DNA of 64,000 bases from Raineyella fluvialis (GTDB taxonomy: Bacteria > Actinomycetota > Actinomycetes > Propionibacteriales > Propionibacteriaceae). The DNA lies in contig NZ_CP045725.1 of assembly GCF_009646095.1 (NCBI RefSeq), forward strand, positions 1,178,001-1,242,000, in the 5' to 3' direction. Numbering within the stretch: the stretch's first letter is position 1; each line of letters begins with the position of its first letter. The notes below the pieces were generated by a model. It was not told where the DNA came from. It worked only from the letters and a program-made list of their open reading frames with translations, and made no database searches. Shown here in pieces: positions 1 to 8,664 of this stretch. The position numbers were made by a program, and so were the translations under genes.

Positions 1-79
1 AATAGTTGGCGCGGAACATCGAGCCGTGACCTGCACCACATCCACGGCCCGGACGACGCCAGCAGGGGGAGGGGACCAG

Positions 80-742
80 ATGGCGCTCACACCGCTGCAG
101 CTCTCCGCCCTGGCGATCCTGCACGAGGGCCCGTCGCACCCGTACGAGGTCTACCAACTCATGCTCCAGCGCCGCGAGGACCGGGTCGTCAAAGTCCGGC
201 CCGGCACGCTGTACCACGCCATCGGCCGCCTGGCCGACGAGGGGCTGCTCACCTCCTGCGGCACGGACCGGTGCGGCAACCGCCCGGAACGTACGACCTA
301 TCGGATCACCGAGGCGGGCCGATCCGCCCTCCGCGCGACGGTCGACGAATGGGTGTCCCGGCCGGTCTACGAATACCCGCGCTTCCCCTGCGCCATCGCC
401 GAACTGCACGAACTGCCCGCCGAGGAGGCCGTCGCCCTGCTCACCGTCCGCGCCGAGCGCCTCGAGGCCGAGCACGCCCTCCTCACCAAGGCTCTGGCGT
501 ACGTCGGCGCCCGGGGTCTCCCGGAGCGTTTCGTCCTCGATCTCGACTACCAGGCCACCGTCCTGGTGGCCGAGACCCGCTGGTTGCGCACGCTGGCCGG
601 CAGGATCGGCGACGGCAGCCTGAGCTGGGACTCCCCCGCTCCCGACCGCGGCCCGGGCGACCTCCCCGACCGGCCGCTGAGCAGCTCCCCCTACTACGAC
701 CCATCCCTGTACGGACCCCACGAACTCGAGGAGAAGCCATGA
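80..742 (+). CDS. PadR family transcriptional regulator
   Basis: Predicted 220-residue DNA-binding repressor. Residues 1-75 form a PadR-type winged helix (LSALAILHEGPSHPYEVYQ, then RPGTLYHAIGRLADEGLL), and the C-terminal half is the helical dimerisation region typical of PadR proteins of the long (Vir_act_alpha_C) class. I chose ATG 80 because a purine-rich GGGGGAGGGG lies just upstream; an in-frame ATG at 26 would add 18 residues with no PadR similarity. The stop codon overlaps the start of the following MFS pump (ATGA), so the two are cotranscribed and the regulator probably controls the pump, as in many PadR-transporter pairs. The ligand cannot be read from sequence. Confidence 0.9.
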   Translation: MALTPLQLSALAILHEGPSHPYEVYQLMLQRREDRVVKVRPGTLYHAIGRLADEGLLTSCGTDRCGNRPERTTYRITEAGRSALRATVDEWVSRPVYEYPRFPCAIAELHELPAEEAVALLTVRAERLEAEHALLTKALAYVGARGLPERFVLDLDYQATVLVAETRWLRTLAGRIGDGSLSWDSPAPDRGPGDLPDRPLSSSPYYDPSLYGPHELEEKP

Positions 743-2364
743 GCAGCACCCGCGACGACCGGGTCGACGCCGGCCCCGTCGAGTCAGCCCCCGAACCAGC
801 CCCCAGCTCCGCTGGCACTCAGGCCGGGCATCCGGTCGAGGACCACGGCATCTCCACCCGCGACGCCTGGCGCGCGCTGGTCGCCCTGGTCGTCGGATTC
901 TTCATGATCCTGATCGACACCACGATCGTCTCGGTGGCGATGCCGCACATCATCACCGGACTCAACACCACCCTCACCGCGGCCATCTGGGTCACCAGCG
1001 CCTACCTGCTGGCGTACGCCGTCCCGCTGCTGATCACCGGCCGGCTCGGCGACCGCTACGGCCCGAAGAACCTCTACCTCATCGGCCTGGCCGTGTTCAC
1101 CCTCTCCTCGCTGGCCTGCGGCCTGTCCGGCACTGCCGCCGCGCTGATCACCTGGCGCGTGGTGCAGGGCCTGGGCGCCGCGCTGATGACCCCGCAGACG
1201 ATGGCGGTGATCACCCGGCTGTTCCCGCCGAAGGAGCGGGCCCAGGCGATGTCGCTGTGGGGTGCCACCGCCGGCGTCGCGATGCTGGTCGGCCCGTTGC
1301 TCGGTGGTCTGCTGACCGACGGCTTCGGTTGGGAGTGGATCTTCTTCATCAACGTGCCCGTGGGTGTCCTCGGCTTCCTCGCCGCGGTGCGTCTGGTGCC
1401 GGCCCTGCCGGTGCACTCGCACTCCTTCGACTGGCTCGGTGTGGCCCTCAGCGCGATCGGCACCTTCCTGCTGGTCTTCGGCATCCAGGAGGGCAACACC
1501 TACCACTGGGCCGGCATCACCGACGACCTCACCATCGGCGGCCTGCACACGCACGTCCCGGTCTCCGTCCCGGGGCTGATCATCATCGGGACCCTCGTAC
1601 TGGTCGCTTTCGTCGCCTGGCAGGCGCTCAACAAGCGCGAGCCACTGGTCCCGCTGGGCCTGTTCCGGGACCGGAACTTCTCCGCCGCCAACGCCGCGAT
1701 CACGGTGATGGGCTTCTGCGTCGTCGGCACCTCGTTCCCGCTGATGCTCTTCTACCAGGAGGTCAAGGGCCTGACTCCGACCCAGGCAGCCCTGACGATG
1801 ATCCCGATGGCGCTGCTGTCCGGCGGTCTGGCGCCGCTCACCGGCAAGTTGCAGACGCAGGTCAATCCGAAGTGGCTGGCCGTGCTCGGCTTCCTGCTCT
1901 TCTCCGCGTCGCAGGTGTGGGCCTGGTCGATCACCAAGGCCGACACCCCGATCTGGATGTTCCTGCTCCCGCTCGCCCTGCTCGGCCTGGCGAACAGCCT
2001 GATCTGGGGCCCGCTGTCGATGACGGCGACCCGCAACCTGCCGCCCCGGCTCGCCGGCGCGGGCTCGGGCATCTACAACACGACGCGGCAGATGGGCAGC
2101 GTCCTGGGGTCGGCGTCGATCGCCGCGGTGATGTCGAGCCGCCTGCAGGTCCAGATGACCAAGGCCGTCGACGCCCTGCCGCCGGCCCAGCGCGCCCACA
2201 TCCCCGCCGGTACGTCGACCGAAGGCTTCTCCGGGGCTCTGCCGGCATTCCTGCACGACGCCTTCGCCACGGCCATGGGACAGTCCCTGCTGCTCGGCGC
2301 CGCCGCGATCCTGCTGGGTCTGGTGGCGGCGCTGTTCTTCGCCAAGCCCCCGCTGAGCACATGA
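739..2364 (+). CDS. MFS transporter, DHA2 (EmrB/QacA) family
   Basis: Predicted 541-residue, 14-helix proton-coupled drug/metabolite exporter of the inner membrane. After a hydrophilic N-terminus of about 40 residues the first helix begins (ALVALVVGFFMILIDTTIVS). Motif A is visible at about residue 100 (GRLGDRYGPK) and the antiporter region follows (WRVVQGLGAALMTPQ). ATG 739 overlaps the PadR stop by 4 nt, which fixes the start; the reading frame is open far upstream but that part is antisense-like. The substrate is unknown; likely derepressed when the upstream PadR binds a ligand. The next gene is convergent (livF). Confidence 0.9.
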   Translation: MSSTRDDRVDAGPVESAPEPAPSSAGTQAGHPVEDHGISTRDAWRALVALVVGFFMILIDTTIVSVAMPHIITGLNTTLTAAIWVTSAYLLAYAVPLLITGRLGDRYGPKNLYLIGLAVFTLSSLACGLSGTAAALITWRVVQGLGAALMTPQTMAVITRLFPPKERAQAMSLWGATAGVAMLVGPLLGGLLTDGFGWEWIFFINVPVGVLGFLAAVRLVPALPVHSHSFDWLGVALSAIGTFLLVFGIQEGNTYHWAGITDDLTIGGLHTHVPVSVPGLIIIGTLVLVAFVAWQALNKREPLVPLGLFRDRNFSAANAAITVMGFCVVGTSFPLMLFYQEVKGLTPTQAALTMIPMALLSGGLAPLTGKLQTQVNPKWLAVLGFLLFSASQVWAWSITKADTPIWMFLLPLALLGLANSLIWGPLSMTATRNLPPRLAGAGSGIYNTTRQMGSVLGSASIAAVMSSRLQVQMTKAVDALPPAQRAHIPAGTSTEGFSGALPAFLHDAFATAMGQSLLLGAAAILLGLVAALFFAKPPLST

Positions 2365-2481
2365 ACCGCCGCGGCGCCTGAGGCCTTCGTACGGTCGGGG
2401 CCTGGTGGCTCGCGCCGGGACGCGCCGGTCGGACAGGCGCACGCCGGACGCCCTGCGGGAGGGGTTGGGACCCACTTCTTC

Positions 2482-2501
2482 ACCATAGGTTTGCCCTATG
2501 G
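2482..2501. repeat. Hairpin motif shared with 56.1 kb
   Basis: The 19 bases 2482-2500 (ACCATAGGTTTGCCCTATG) recur exactly, in opposite orientation, at 56065-56083. With base 2501 they form an inverted repeat CCATAGG/CCTATGG around a 5-nt loop. The element overlaps the livF stop codon between the convergent MFS and liv genes. It may be a terminator hairpin or a protein-binding site; nothing else identifies it. Confidence 0.5.
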
Positions 2502-3287
2502 CTGCTCCGCAGACACCGTACTGCGCCGTCGTGTGGTGGAGGGCCCTGGTGGCGCCGCATCGCCGCGGACGACCCGGCCGAGGTACGCCTCCTGCACCCG
2601 GGGGTTGTCGAGGAGCTCCGACGCGCCGCCCTCCAGCACGATCTCCCCGGTGGCCAGCACGTAACCCCTGGAGGCGATGGAGAGCGCCAGTTCCGCCTGC
2701 TGCTCGACGAACAGCACCGCCACTGCGAGCTCCCGGTTGATCCGTACGATCTCGTCCAGCACCTGGTCGACGAGTCTCGGGGCGAGTCCCATCGTCGGCT
2801 CGTCCATGCACACGAGCTTCGGGCGGCTCATCAGGGCGCGGGCGAAGGCGAGCATCTGCTGCTCCCCGCCCGACAAGGTGCCGGCCTGCTGGCGGCGTCG
2901 CTCGCCGAGGCGCGGGAAATGGTCCCGCATCCGCTCGAGGTCCTCAGCGATGCCGGTCTTGTCGCGGCGAGTGTAGGCACCCGCGATCAGGTTCTCGTCG
3001 ACGGTCATCTGCGGAAACACGCGCCGTGCCTCGGGCACGGAGGCGATGCCGGCCCGGACGCGTTGGCTCGTGGAGGCGTGGGTGATCTCCTCGCCGTCGA
3101 AGTGGACGGTTCCGGACTTCGGCCGGACGAGGCCGAGGACCGTCTTCATCGTGGTCGACTTGCCGCTGGCGTTGCCGCCGAGCAGGGAGACGATCTCTCC
3201 TCGCCCGACGCTCAGCGTGTTGCCGCGCAGGGCGTGGAACGGTCCGTAGTACACGTGGATGTCGTGGAGTGCGAGCAGGTCGTTCAC
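2496..3287 (-). CDS. livF: Branched-chain amino acid-type ABC transporter ATPase LivF
   Basis: Predicted 263-residue nucleotide-binding subunit of a HAAT-family importer acting at the inner face of the membrane. Walker A is GGNASGKST (residues 37-45), the signature LSGGEQQM and Walker B LVCMDEPTMGL follow, and the switch histidine region is truncated to a usual LivF ending plus a 20-residue Pro/Ser/Arg tail. GTG 3287 is chosen because it overlaps the livG stop (GTGA). It is the last gene of the leftward urod-like/livK/livHM/livG/livF operon. The imported ligand is not evident; HAAT systems carry branched-chain amino acids, amides, urea and other small molecules. Confidence 0.92.
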   Translation of the reverse strand: MNDLLALHDIHVYYGPFHALRGNTLSVGRGEIVSLLGGNASGKSTTMKTVLGLVRPKSGTVHFDGEEITHASTSQRVRAGIASVPEARRVFPQMTVDENLIAGAYTRRDKTGIAEDLERMRDHFPRLGERRRQQAGTLSGGEQQMLAFARALMSRPKLVCMDEPTMGLAPRLVDQVLDEIVRINRELAVAVLFVEQQAELALSIASRGYVLATGEIVLEGGASELLDNPRVQEAYLGRVVRGDAAPPGPSTTRRRSTVSAEQP

Positions 3288-4216
3288 AGCAGATCCGATC
3301 CTCCGAGGCCACGGCGGCGACCGAGGTAGGCCTCGACCACCACTGGGTCGTGGCGCACCACCTCCGGGCGCCCCTGAGCGATGATCCGACCGCCGTCCAT
3401 CACGATGACCCGGTCCGAGACGCTCATCACCAGGTCGAGCTTGTGCTCCACCAGGAGGATCGCTTGTCCCTCCGCCTTGAGGTCGAGCAGTTGCTCGAGC
3501 ACCTCGGCTGTCTCGGACGGGTTCATCCCCGCGGTCGGCTCGTCGAGGACGAGCAGCTTCGGCCTCACGGCCAGCGCCCGGGCGATCTCCGTCCGTCGCC
3601 GGTTGGCGTAGCTGAGCGAATACGCCGGGTCGTCGCGGCGCGGGCCGAGCCGATCCTCGAAGCGACGAATCTCGGCTGCGACCGTGGCATCGATCAGCGC
3701 GCGCTCCCGGCGGGACGCCGGGGTCCCGATGATGGCGATGAACAGCTCGCCGAGCAGAGCGACCCACCGCAGCAGGAACAGGTGCGCCAAGGACCGGAAG
3801 GGTCTGCTGGCCCGGAGTGTCGAGTGCATGCCCACCTCCACGTTGTCCGCCACCGACAGCGTCGCGAAGGCTCTGCCGTTCTGGAACGTCCGGGCGACGC
3901 CGAACTCGGCGATCCGTGCGGCGTCGGCGGTGTCGATGCGGACCCCGTCGAGGGTGATCCGGCCGCCGTGCGGCGGGATGGTGCCGGTCACGAGGTTGAG
4001 GGTGGTGGTCTTGCCCGAGCCGTTCGGCCCGATGATCGAGACGACCTCCCGGGGGGCCACCGTGAACGAGATCCCGTCCACGGCCTTCAGCCCGTCGAAC
4101 TGGCGCTCGAGACGGTCCACCTCGAGCAGTGCCCGCGGCACCCGTCCGCCATCCGCACCCGTCCCCCGTGGCCGTAGGCCGTCGAGGAGTGTCGGGTCGA
4201 GTAGTGCGTTGCTCAT
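3284..4216 (-). CDS. livG: Branched-chain amino acid-type ABC transporter ATPase LivG
   Basis: Predicted 310-residue second ATPase of the importer. Walker A is GPNGSGKTT; the signature region reads LSYANRRRTEIARAL, the characteristic LivG variant of LSGGQ; Walker B is LLVLDEPTAGMNP. It is about 50 residues longer than a usual LivG because of an N-terminal extension of roughly 30 residues before the first beta strand (ALLEVDRLERQFDGLKAV). ATG 4216 overlaps the livM stop (ATGA) and the 3' end overlaps livF, so translation is coupled throughout. Confidence 0.92.
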   Translation of the reverse strand: MSNALLDPTLLDGLRPRGTGADGGRVPRALLEVDRLERQFDGLKAVDGISFTVAPREVVSIIGPNGSGKTTTLNLVTGTIPPHGGRITLDGVRIDTADAARIAEFGVARTFQNGRAFATLSVADNVEVGMHSTLRASRPFRSLAHLFLLRWVALLGELFIAIIGTPASRRERALIDATVAAEIRRFEDRLGPRRDDPAYSLSYANRRRTEIARALAVRPKLLVLDEPTAGMNPSETAEVLEQLLDLKAEGQAILLVEHKLDLVMSVSDRVIVMDGGRIIAQGRPEVVRHDPVVVEAYLGRRRGLGGSDLL

Positions 4217-6013
4217 GAGTTCCTCACCAGGATTCCGCCCGGACGGAACCTCACCACGAGGATCAGAACCAGGCCGTAGACGATGATCCGGAGCTCCGGG
4301 GTGAACCGCAGCAGCTCCATGGCGCCGATCAGGACGATGCCCCCGACGACCGCGCCGTACGGCAGGCCGACGCCGCCCATGATGACGATCGTGACCACGA
4401 GCAGGGACATCAGCATCGTGAAGATCGTCGGGTCGATGTAGGTGTACTGATGGGCGAGCAGTGACCCTCCGACACCGGCGAAGAACGCCGACACGGCGAA
4501 AGCGAGGGCCTTGTAGTCCCGTACGCGCACGCCGGAGGCGAGCGCCGCCACCTCGTCGGAGCCCACCGAGGCGATCACCTTGCCGAGATGCGAACGGCGG
4601 ATCCGCCACATCACGAGCAGGGTGAGGACGAGCACCGCGAAGTCGATCAGGTAGTAGGCGCGCGGCGTCGCCAGCACCGTGTCGCCCCACCGCGGCATCG
4701 GGATGCCGTAGATGCCCTGGGGCTGCATCAGCCGATGACCGCCACGATGACCGTTCCGACGCCGAGGGTGGCGATCGAGACATAGTGGCCCTTCACCCCC
4801 AGATCGGCGACGCCACGACCGAGGAGACGATCGCCGCGACCAACCCGGCGAGCGGGACGGCGACCCAGAACGGGACCGGGGCGTGCAGCGTCAGCAGCGC
4901 CGAGGTGTAGGCGCCGATGGCGATCGGCCCGGCCTGCCCGAGTGCCATGACGCCCGCCTGCCCCGCGGTGAGGGTGAATCCGGCGGCGATGACGGAGTAG
5001 ATGAGCACCTGGGTGCCCGTGGTGAGGACATAGTCCCCGGCCACCAACGGGACGAGGATCCCGCCGACGGCGAGCGCCACCGGCCAGACCCAGCGCGGGA
5101 TCACCAGCGGGCGGCCCTTGCCGAGGAAGGTGCCGGTGAGCGGCTCGGTGGAGATCAGCGGCACCTTGCCTAGCAGTCCACCCGGCCGGATGATCAGGAC
5201 AAGGATGAGGATCGCGAACGTGATGATCTCGCGGGCCGTGTCACCGAAGAAGTGGATACCGAAGGCCTCCAGGACACCAAGGGCGAGGCCGCCGACGACG
5301 GCGCCGGCAAGGGAGCCCAGACCGCCAAGGGTGGCGGCGACGAAGGCGGTCATCCCGGTGTTGAGCCCCGAGGTCGGGTTGGCCACGCCGACGTACAGAG
5401 CGATGAAGACGCCGGCCAGTCCGCCCAGGGCGGAGGCGATCACGAACGCCACGTGCTGGACGAGACTGACCGGGATGCCCATCTGGAGCGCGGCCTCCTG
5501 GTCCTGGGCGGTGGCCCGGATCGCCTGGCCGACCTTCCCGTACCGGAGGAAGGCGCCCATGGCGAGCATGACGACGGTGGTGATGCCGAGCATGACCAGG
5601 TCGGAGGTGCCGAAGCGCATGTTCCCGATGTGGAGGTTGGAGGTCGGCAGCACCTGCGGGAAGACCCGGAACTCGGCAGTGAAGGCGATCTGGGACGCGT
5701 TGTCCAGGATCTGCGCCACGGCGTACGTGGACAGCATCGCCGCGAGGGGCAGGAACCTGGCCAACGGCCGTACGACCGTGATGTTGACCACCAGCCCGAG
5801 CGCGCCGCAGATGGCGACCACGAGGGGTAGCGCAACCCAGAAGGGCAGGCCCTGCTCTGCCACGAAGAGCCAGGCGAGCATGGCACCCAGTCCGAAGAAG
5901 GAGAACTGGGCGAAGTTGATGACGTTCATGACGCCGAAGACGAGGGAGATACCGACCGCTCCGAGGGCGTACACGTTCCCCCGGAGCAGGCCGGCGATCA
6001 GGGTGTCGACCAT
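4213..6013 (-). pseudogene. Fused ABC permease LivH-LivM, two frameshifts
   Basis: This reads as one fused permease: residues 1 to about 290 are LivH (eight hydrophobic segments starting MVDTLIAGLLRGNVYALGAV), followed without a stop by a LivM domain (VLIYSVIAAGFTLTAGQAGVM). The frame stops after ASPIWG at 4793, continues in a second frame with VKGHYVSIATLGVG to a stop near 4730, then in a third frame from MQPQGIYGIP to RPGGILVRNS at 4213. Adding one G to the C5 run at 4796-4800 and one near 4731-4733 gives 601 uninterrupted codons with good LivM sequence across both joins. It is either a recent pseudogene or, more likely, contains two assembly errors. Two translocation domains in one chain are known for this family. 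Confidence 0.8.
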
Positions 6014-6030
6014 GATGTGCGGACAGACTT

Positions 6031-7196
6031 TCAGGCCGTCTTGTACTCGACCCAGGTGCCACCCTTGAGGATGGTCGGGGTGAGTTTGGGGGACTGCACG
6101 CGACGGGTGGCCTGATCGAAGGTGACCGCGCCATAGATGACGCTCGGGACGTCCTTGACCTCCTTGAAGCCCTGCAGGACGCCCTCGCGGGTGGTGCCAC
6201 CCTGCTTGGCGGCCGCGACGGCTACGTTCAGCGCGTCATAGGCGTGCGCCTCGAAACTGGTGACGTGCTGCTCCGTCGGGTACTTCTTCCTGAAGGCGTC
6301 GACGAAGGCCTTCACCCTCGGGTCGGAGCTGGTCTCCAGGAACTGGGCGCCGATGATCGACCCCGCGGCGTCCGGGGTGGCGTCGAACGACTTCTCGTCC
6401 TGGCCTCCATAGAAGGCGCCTTGGTAGCCGATGGCACGCAGCTGGGTGACGAGCTTGGCTGCGTCCGGGCCGTAGCCGATGTGGACGAAGGCCTGGGGCT
6501 TGCCCGCCACGGCCTTGGTCAGGGACGGCCGGTAGTCGTCCGAGCTGTCCAACACGCCCTCCGCGTCGGTGATCGTCAGGCCGACCTTCTCCGCCTCCGC
6601 CTTGAAGGCCTGGTAGGCGGGGATGCCCCAGTCGGCGGTGTTGAGGTAGGTGACGGCGACGGAGCTCACGCCCTGGCTCTTGATGTAGTCAGCGGTCCAC
6701 TGGTAGTTGGCGCTCGTGGTGATCGCGGTCGACCACTGGTACTCGGTGCCCTTCTGGGTGAAGGCCGGGTTCGAGTTGTTGAACCCGTACTGGAGAAGCC
6801 TTCCCGAGGTGTAGATCGGCGAGGCGGGGATGGAGGCGGCGGACGAGTAGTCGCCGAAGGCGAGGATCACGTCCTTGTCGGCGACGAACTTCTGCGCCAC
6901 GGTGACAGACTGCTTGGGGTCGGATTGGGAGTCCTCGTACTTGAGGGCCACCGGGCGGCCGTTGATCCCCCGTTGGCGTTCACCTGCTCGACCGCCAGGT
7001 CGAAGCCCTCTGTGAACTGTTGGCCGTACTGCGCGTACTGACCGGTTGTCGCCGACGACACGCCGAAGTAGATCGGACGTGTGGTGGCACCGCTGCCGGC
7101 GGAGGCCGATGAGGAGCACGCGGCGGCTCCCACCGTGGTGGCCGCGGCGAGGACGAGAGCGGTTAATCTGCGCCGGCTGGGGGTGAGGAACGGCAT
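6031..7196 (-). pseudogene. Substrate-binding lipoprotein LivK type, one frameshift
   Basis: Extracytoplasmic binding protein of the importer (type 1 periplasmic-binding fold). The N-terminus is a lipoprotein signal with arginines and a lipobox ending GAAAC at Cys27, followed by PIYFGVSSATTGQYAQYGQQ. The frame breaks after EQVNANGG near 6967-6971, a C5 run on the plus strand; the rest of the protein (INGRPVALKYEDSQSDPKQS to the end GTWVEYKTA) is in another frame. One extra base in that run restores 389 codons of normal length. A GAAGGAGA ribosome-binding site precedes ATG 7196. The 15-nt gap to livHM and the same orientation place it in the operon. Without a binding protein the importer would not work, so the frame status matters. 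Confidence 0.82.
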
Positions 7197-7291
7197 GGTG
7201 CGGTCTCCTTCGGGTGGGAATCGTGGTGCGGTGGGGAGCAGAGAGTGCGAGCAGGGGGTGGGAGAAGGGAGTGTGAGCAGAGTGGGCGGCG

Positions 7292-8379
7292 TCAGCGGGC
7301 TTCGCGCAGCAGCCTCAGGGAGTCCCCGTCGGCCGGGGTCGGAACGGTGCAGCTCGGCGCGAGGAGGAACGGCCGGTCGGGCGCCGCTTCCAGCGTGGCC
7401 TCGAGCTGGGCCGCGACCTGCGTACGGTCGGCGTCGACGGCGAACAGGTCCTTGTTGACCCCGCCCACGACGGTCGTGCCGAAGGGTGCGTCGAGCTGGG
7501 GGTTGCCGGGCTGGAACTGGTCCCAGTGCAGCGCGTCGATCCGCTCGTCGGCGAACCACTCGGGGTGCGACTCGGCGCCGCAGGTGTGCAGGACCACCAG
7601 ACCGTCGCCGACCGCCTCGAGCACCTGCCGGTCGTACGGCCGGGAGAACTCCTCGAAGCGGGCCCGGCCGAGCAGGTCCGTGTTGGCCGTCCCGGTGACG
7701 GCGTAGAAGATGCCGTCGAGTCCCGGGCCGCCCGCGGCGACAGGTGCGAGCAGGTGTCGGACGTAGTCCCCCAGCGTCCGGGCGATGGCGATGAGCGCGC
7801 GGTGTGTCGCATCCAGATCGCGGGTCAGCAGTTCCTCGGCCGTGATGTCCACCGCGGCTCCCGGGACGACGTCCCCGGGTAGAGGGGCAGCCCGGCCAGC
7901 TGCAGCAGGACCGACAGTGGGGAGAAGACGGTCTGGAGCAGCGCCCTGTCCGGGAGTCCTTCGCGGATGAGCGCGGCCGACGCGAGGTGCTCCGCCAGGG
8001 CCGGGTTCTCCCTCGGATCGAGGGGGCGAATCGTGGCGAGGTCGGCGACGCCGCGCACCGCGGGCGAGACGAGCCGGGGGATGACGCCGACGTAGTCATC
8101 AGGGTCATAGACCGAACCCCAGGCCTCGGCGTAGTAGACCGCCCGGGGATTGATCTTCACCCAGTCCCAGTCCCAGGCACGGTTGAACGCGACCGTCGCG
8201 CCGGCGAAGCGGGACGGGTCGTACTCCTCGCCGACGAAGTGCTGCCAGGCGCTCGTGAGGAAGCGTCGGGTCGAGTCGCCGCCGCGAAGCAGGTCGGCGA
8301 ACTCCGATCGCCTGTCGGCCACTGCCGGTCCCCGTTCTGGTCCGGAGGTCTCAGCGTCGACGGAGGTGGCTGCGGGCAT
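7292..8379 (-). pseudogene. Uroporphyrinogen decarboxylase-like protein, one frameshift
   Basis: About 363 codons of the URO-D superfamily, which includes heme-pathway HemE and corrinoid methyltransferases such as MtaA/MtbA. The first half (8379 to about 7875) includes DSTRRFLTSAWQHFVGEEYD and VKINPRAVYYAEAWG; the second (to 7292) includes HTCGAESHPEWFADERIDALHWD and GGVNKDLFAVD. The halves join after LYPG if one G is added to the run at 7873-7876. The sequence is not typical HemE (the usual N-terminal RQAGRYLPEY motif is absent), so a non-heme role is more likely; the pairing with the liv importer hints at a shared catabolic substrate. TAAGGAGT precedes ATG 8379. Function is inferred from fold only. 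Confidence 0.7.
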
Positions 8380-8470
8380 GGGAATACTCCTTAAACCTGT
8401 AGGTATGATGCGCTATATCCCGACACGAGCCTTGGGATCCCTACAGGGTGGGAGGTGAGCTGTGCGTGGA

Positions 8471-8507
8471 ATGTTTCGCTGCCAGAAACATAACATCGAC
8501 TTAAGTC
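8471..8507. promoter_or_regulatory. Two palindromes in the promoter of the uroD-like/liv operon
   Basis: Upstream of the operon start (8379) lie ATGTTTC/GAAACAT arms around a 7-nt spacer (8471-8491) and a perfect 10-bp palindrome GACTTAAGTC (8498-8507). On the minus strand a possible -35 (TTGATT) and -10 (TTATGT) with 17-nt spacing flank the second palindrome and overlap the first, a position suited to repressor binding. Inference from sequence only. Confidence 0.45.
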
Positions 8508-8552
8508 ATGAATCAACTCAGCTTTACTACGCAACCCGTCCCCGGACGCAGT

Positions 8553-8589
8553 GACGGGCGGCCGCGTCGGTGTGACGCGACCGCCCGTC
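8553..8589. terminator. Hairpin terminator downstream of norZ
   Basis: GACGGGCGGCCGCGTC and GACGCGACCGCCCGTC form a 16-bp stem (one mismatch) around a 5-nt loop, 76 nt beyond the norZ stop in its direction of transcription. No U-tract follows, which is common for actinobacterial terminators. Confidence 0.6.
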
Positions 8590-8615
8590 GGGCGATCCAG
8601 GGTGAGTCAGGTGCA

Positions 8616-8664
8616 CTCACCTCAGGCGATGCCGCCTCATGCGGGGCTCACCTCAGGCGATGCC
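8616..8664. repeat. 18-bp direct repeat at the norZ 3' end
   Basis: CTCACCTCAGGCGATGCC occurs at 8616-8633 and again at 8647-8664, immediately 3' of the norZ stop codon (8665). Function unknown; it may be replication slippage debris. Confidence 0.7.

Noticed and set aside
26-79. 18-residue extension of the first PadR protein
   Set aside because: No similarity to PadR, and ATG 80 has a good ribosome-binding site.
784-2811. 675-codon open frame antisense to the MFS pump
   Set aside because: Antisense frame with Arg/Gly/Asp/Gln-rich composition; it is a byproduct of GC-rich third positions on the other strand.
8616-8664. 18-bp direct repeat as a CRISPR or attachment site
   Set aside because: Only two copies, unequal context, no cas genes or integrase.
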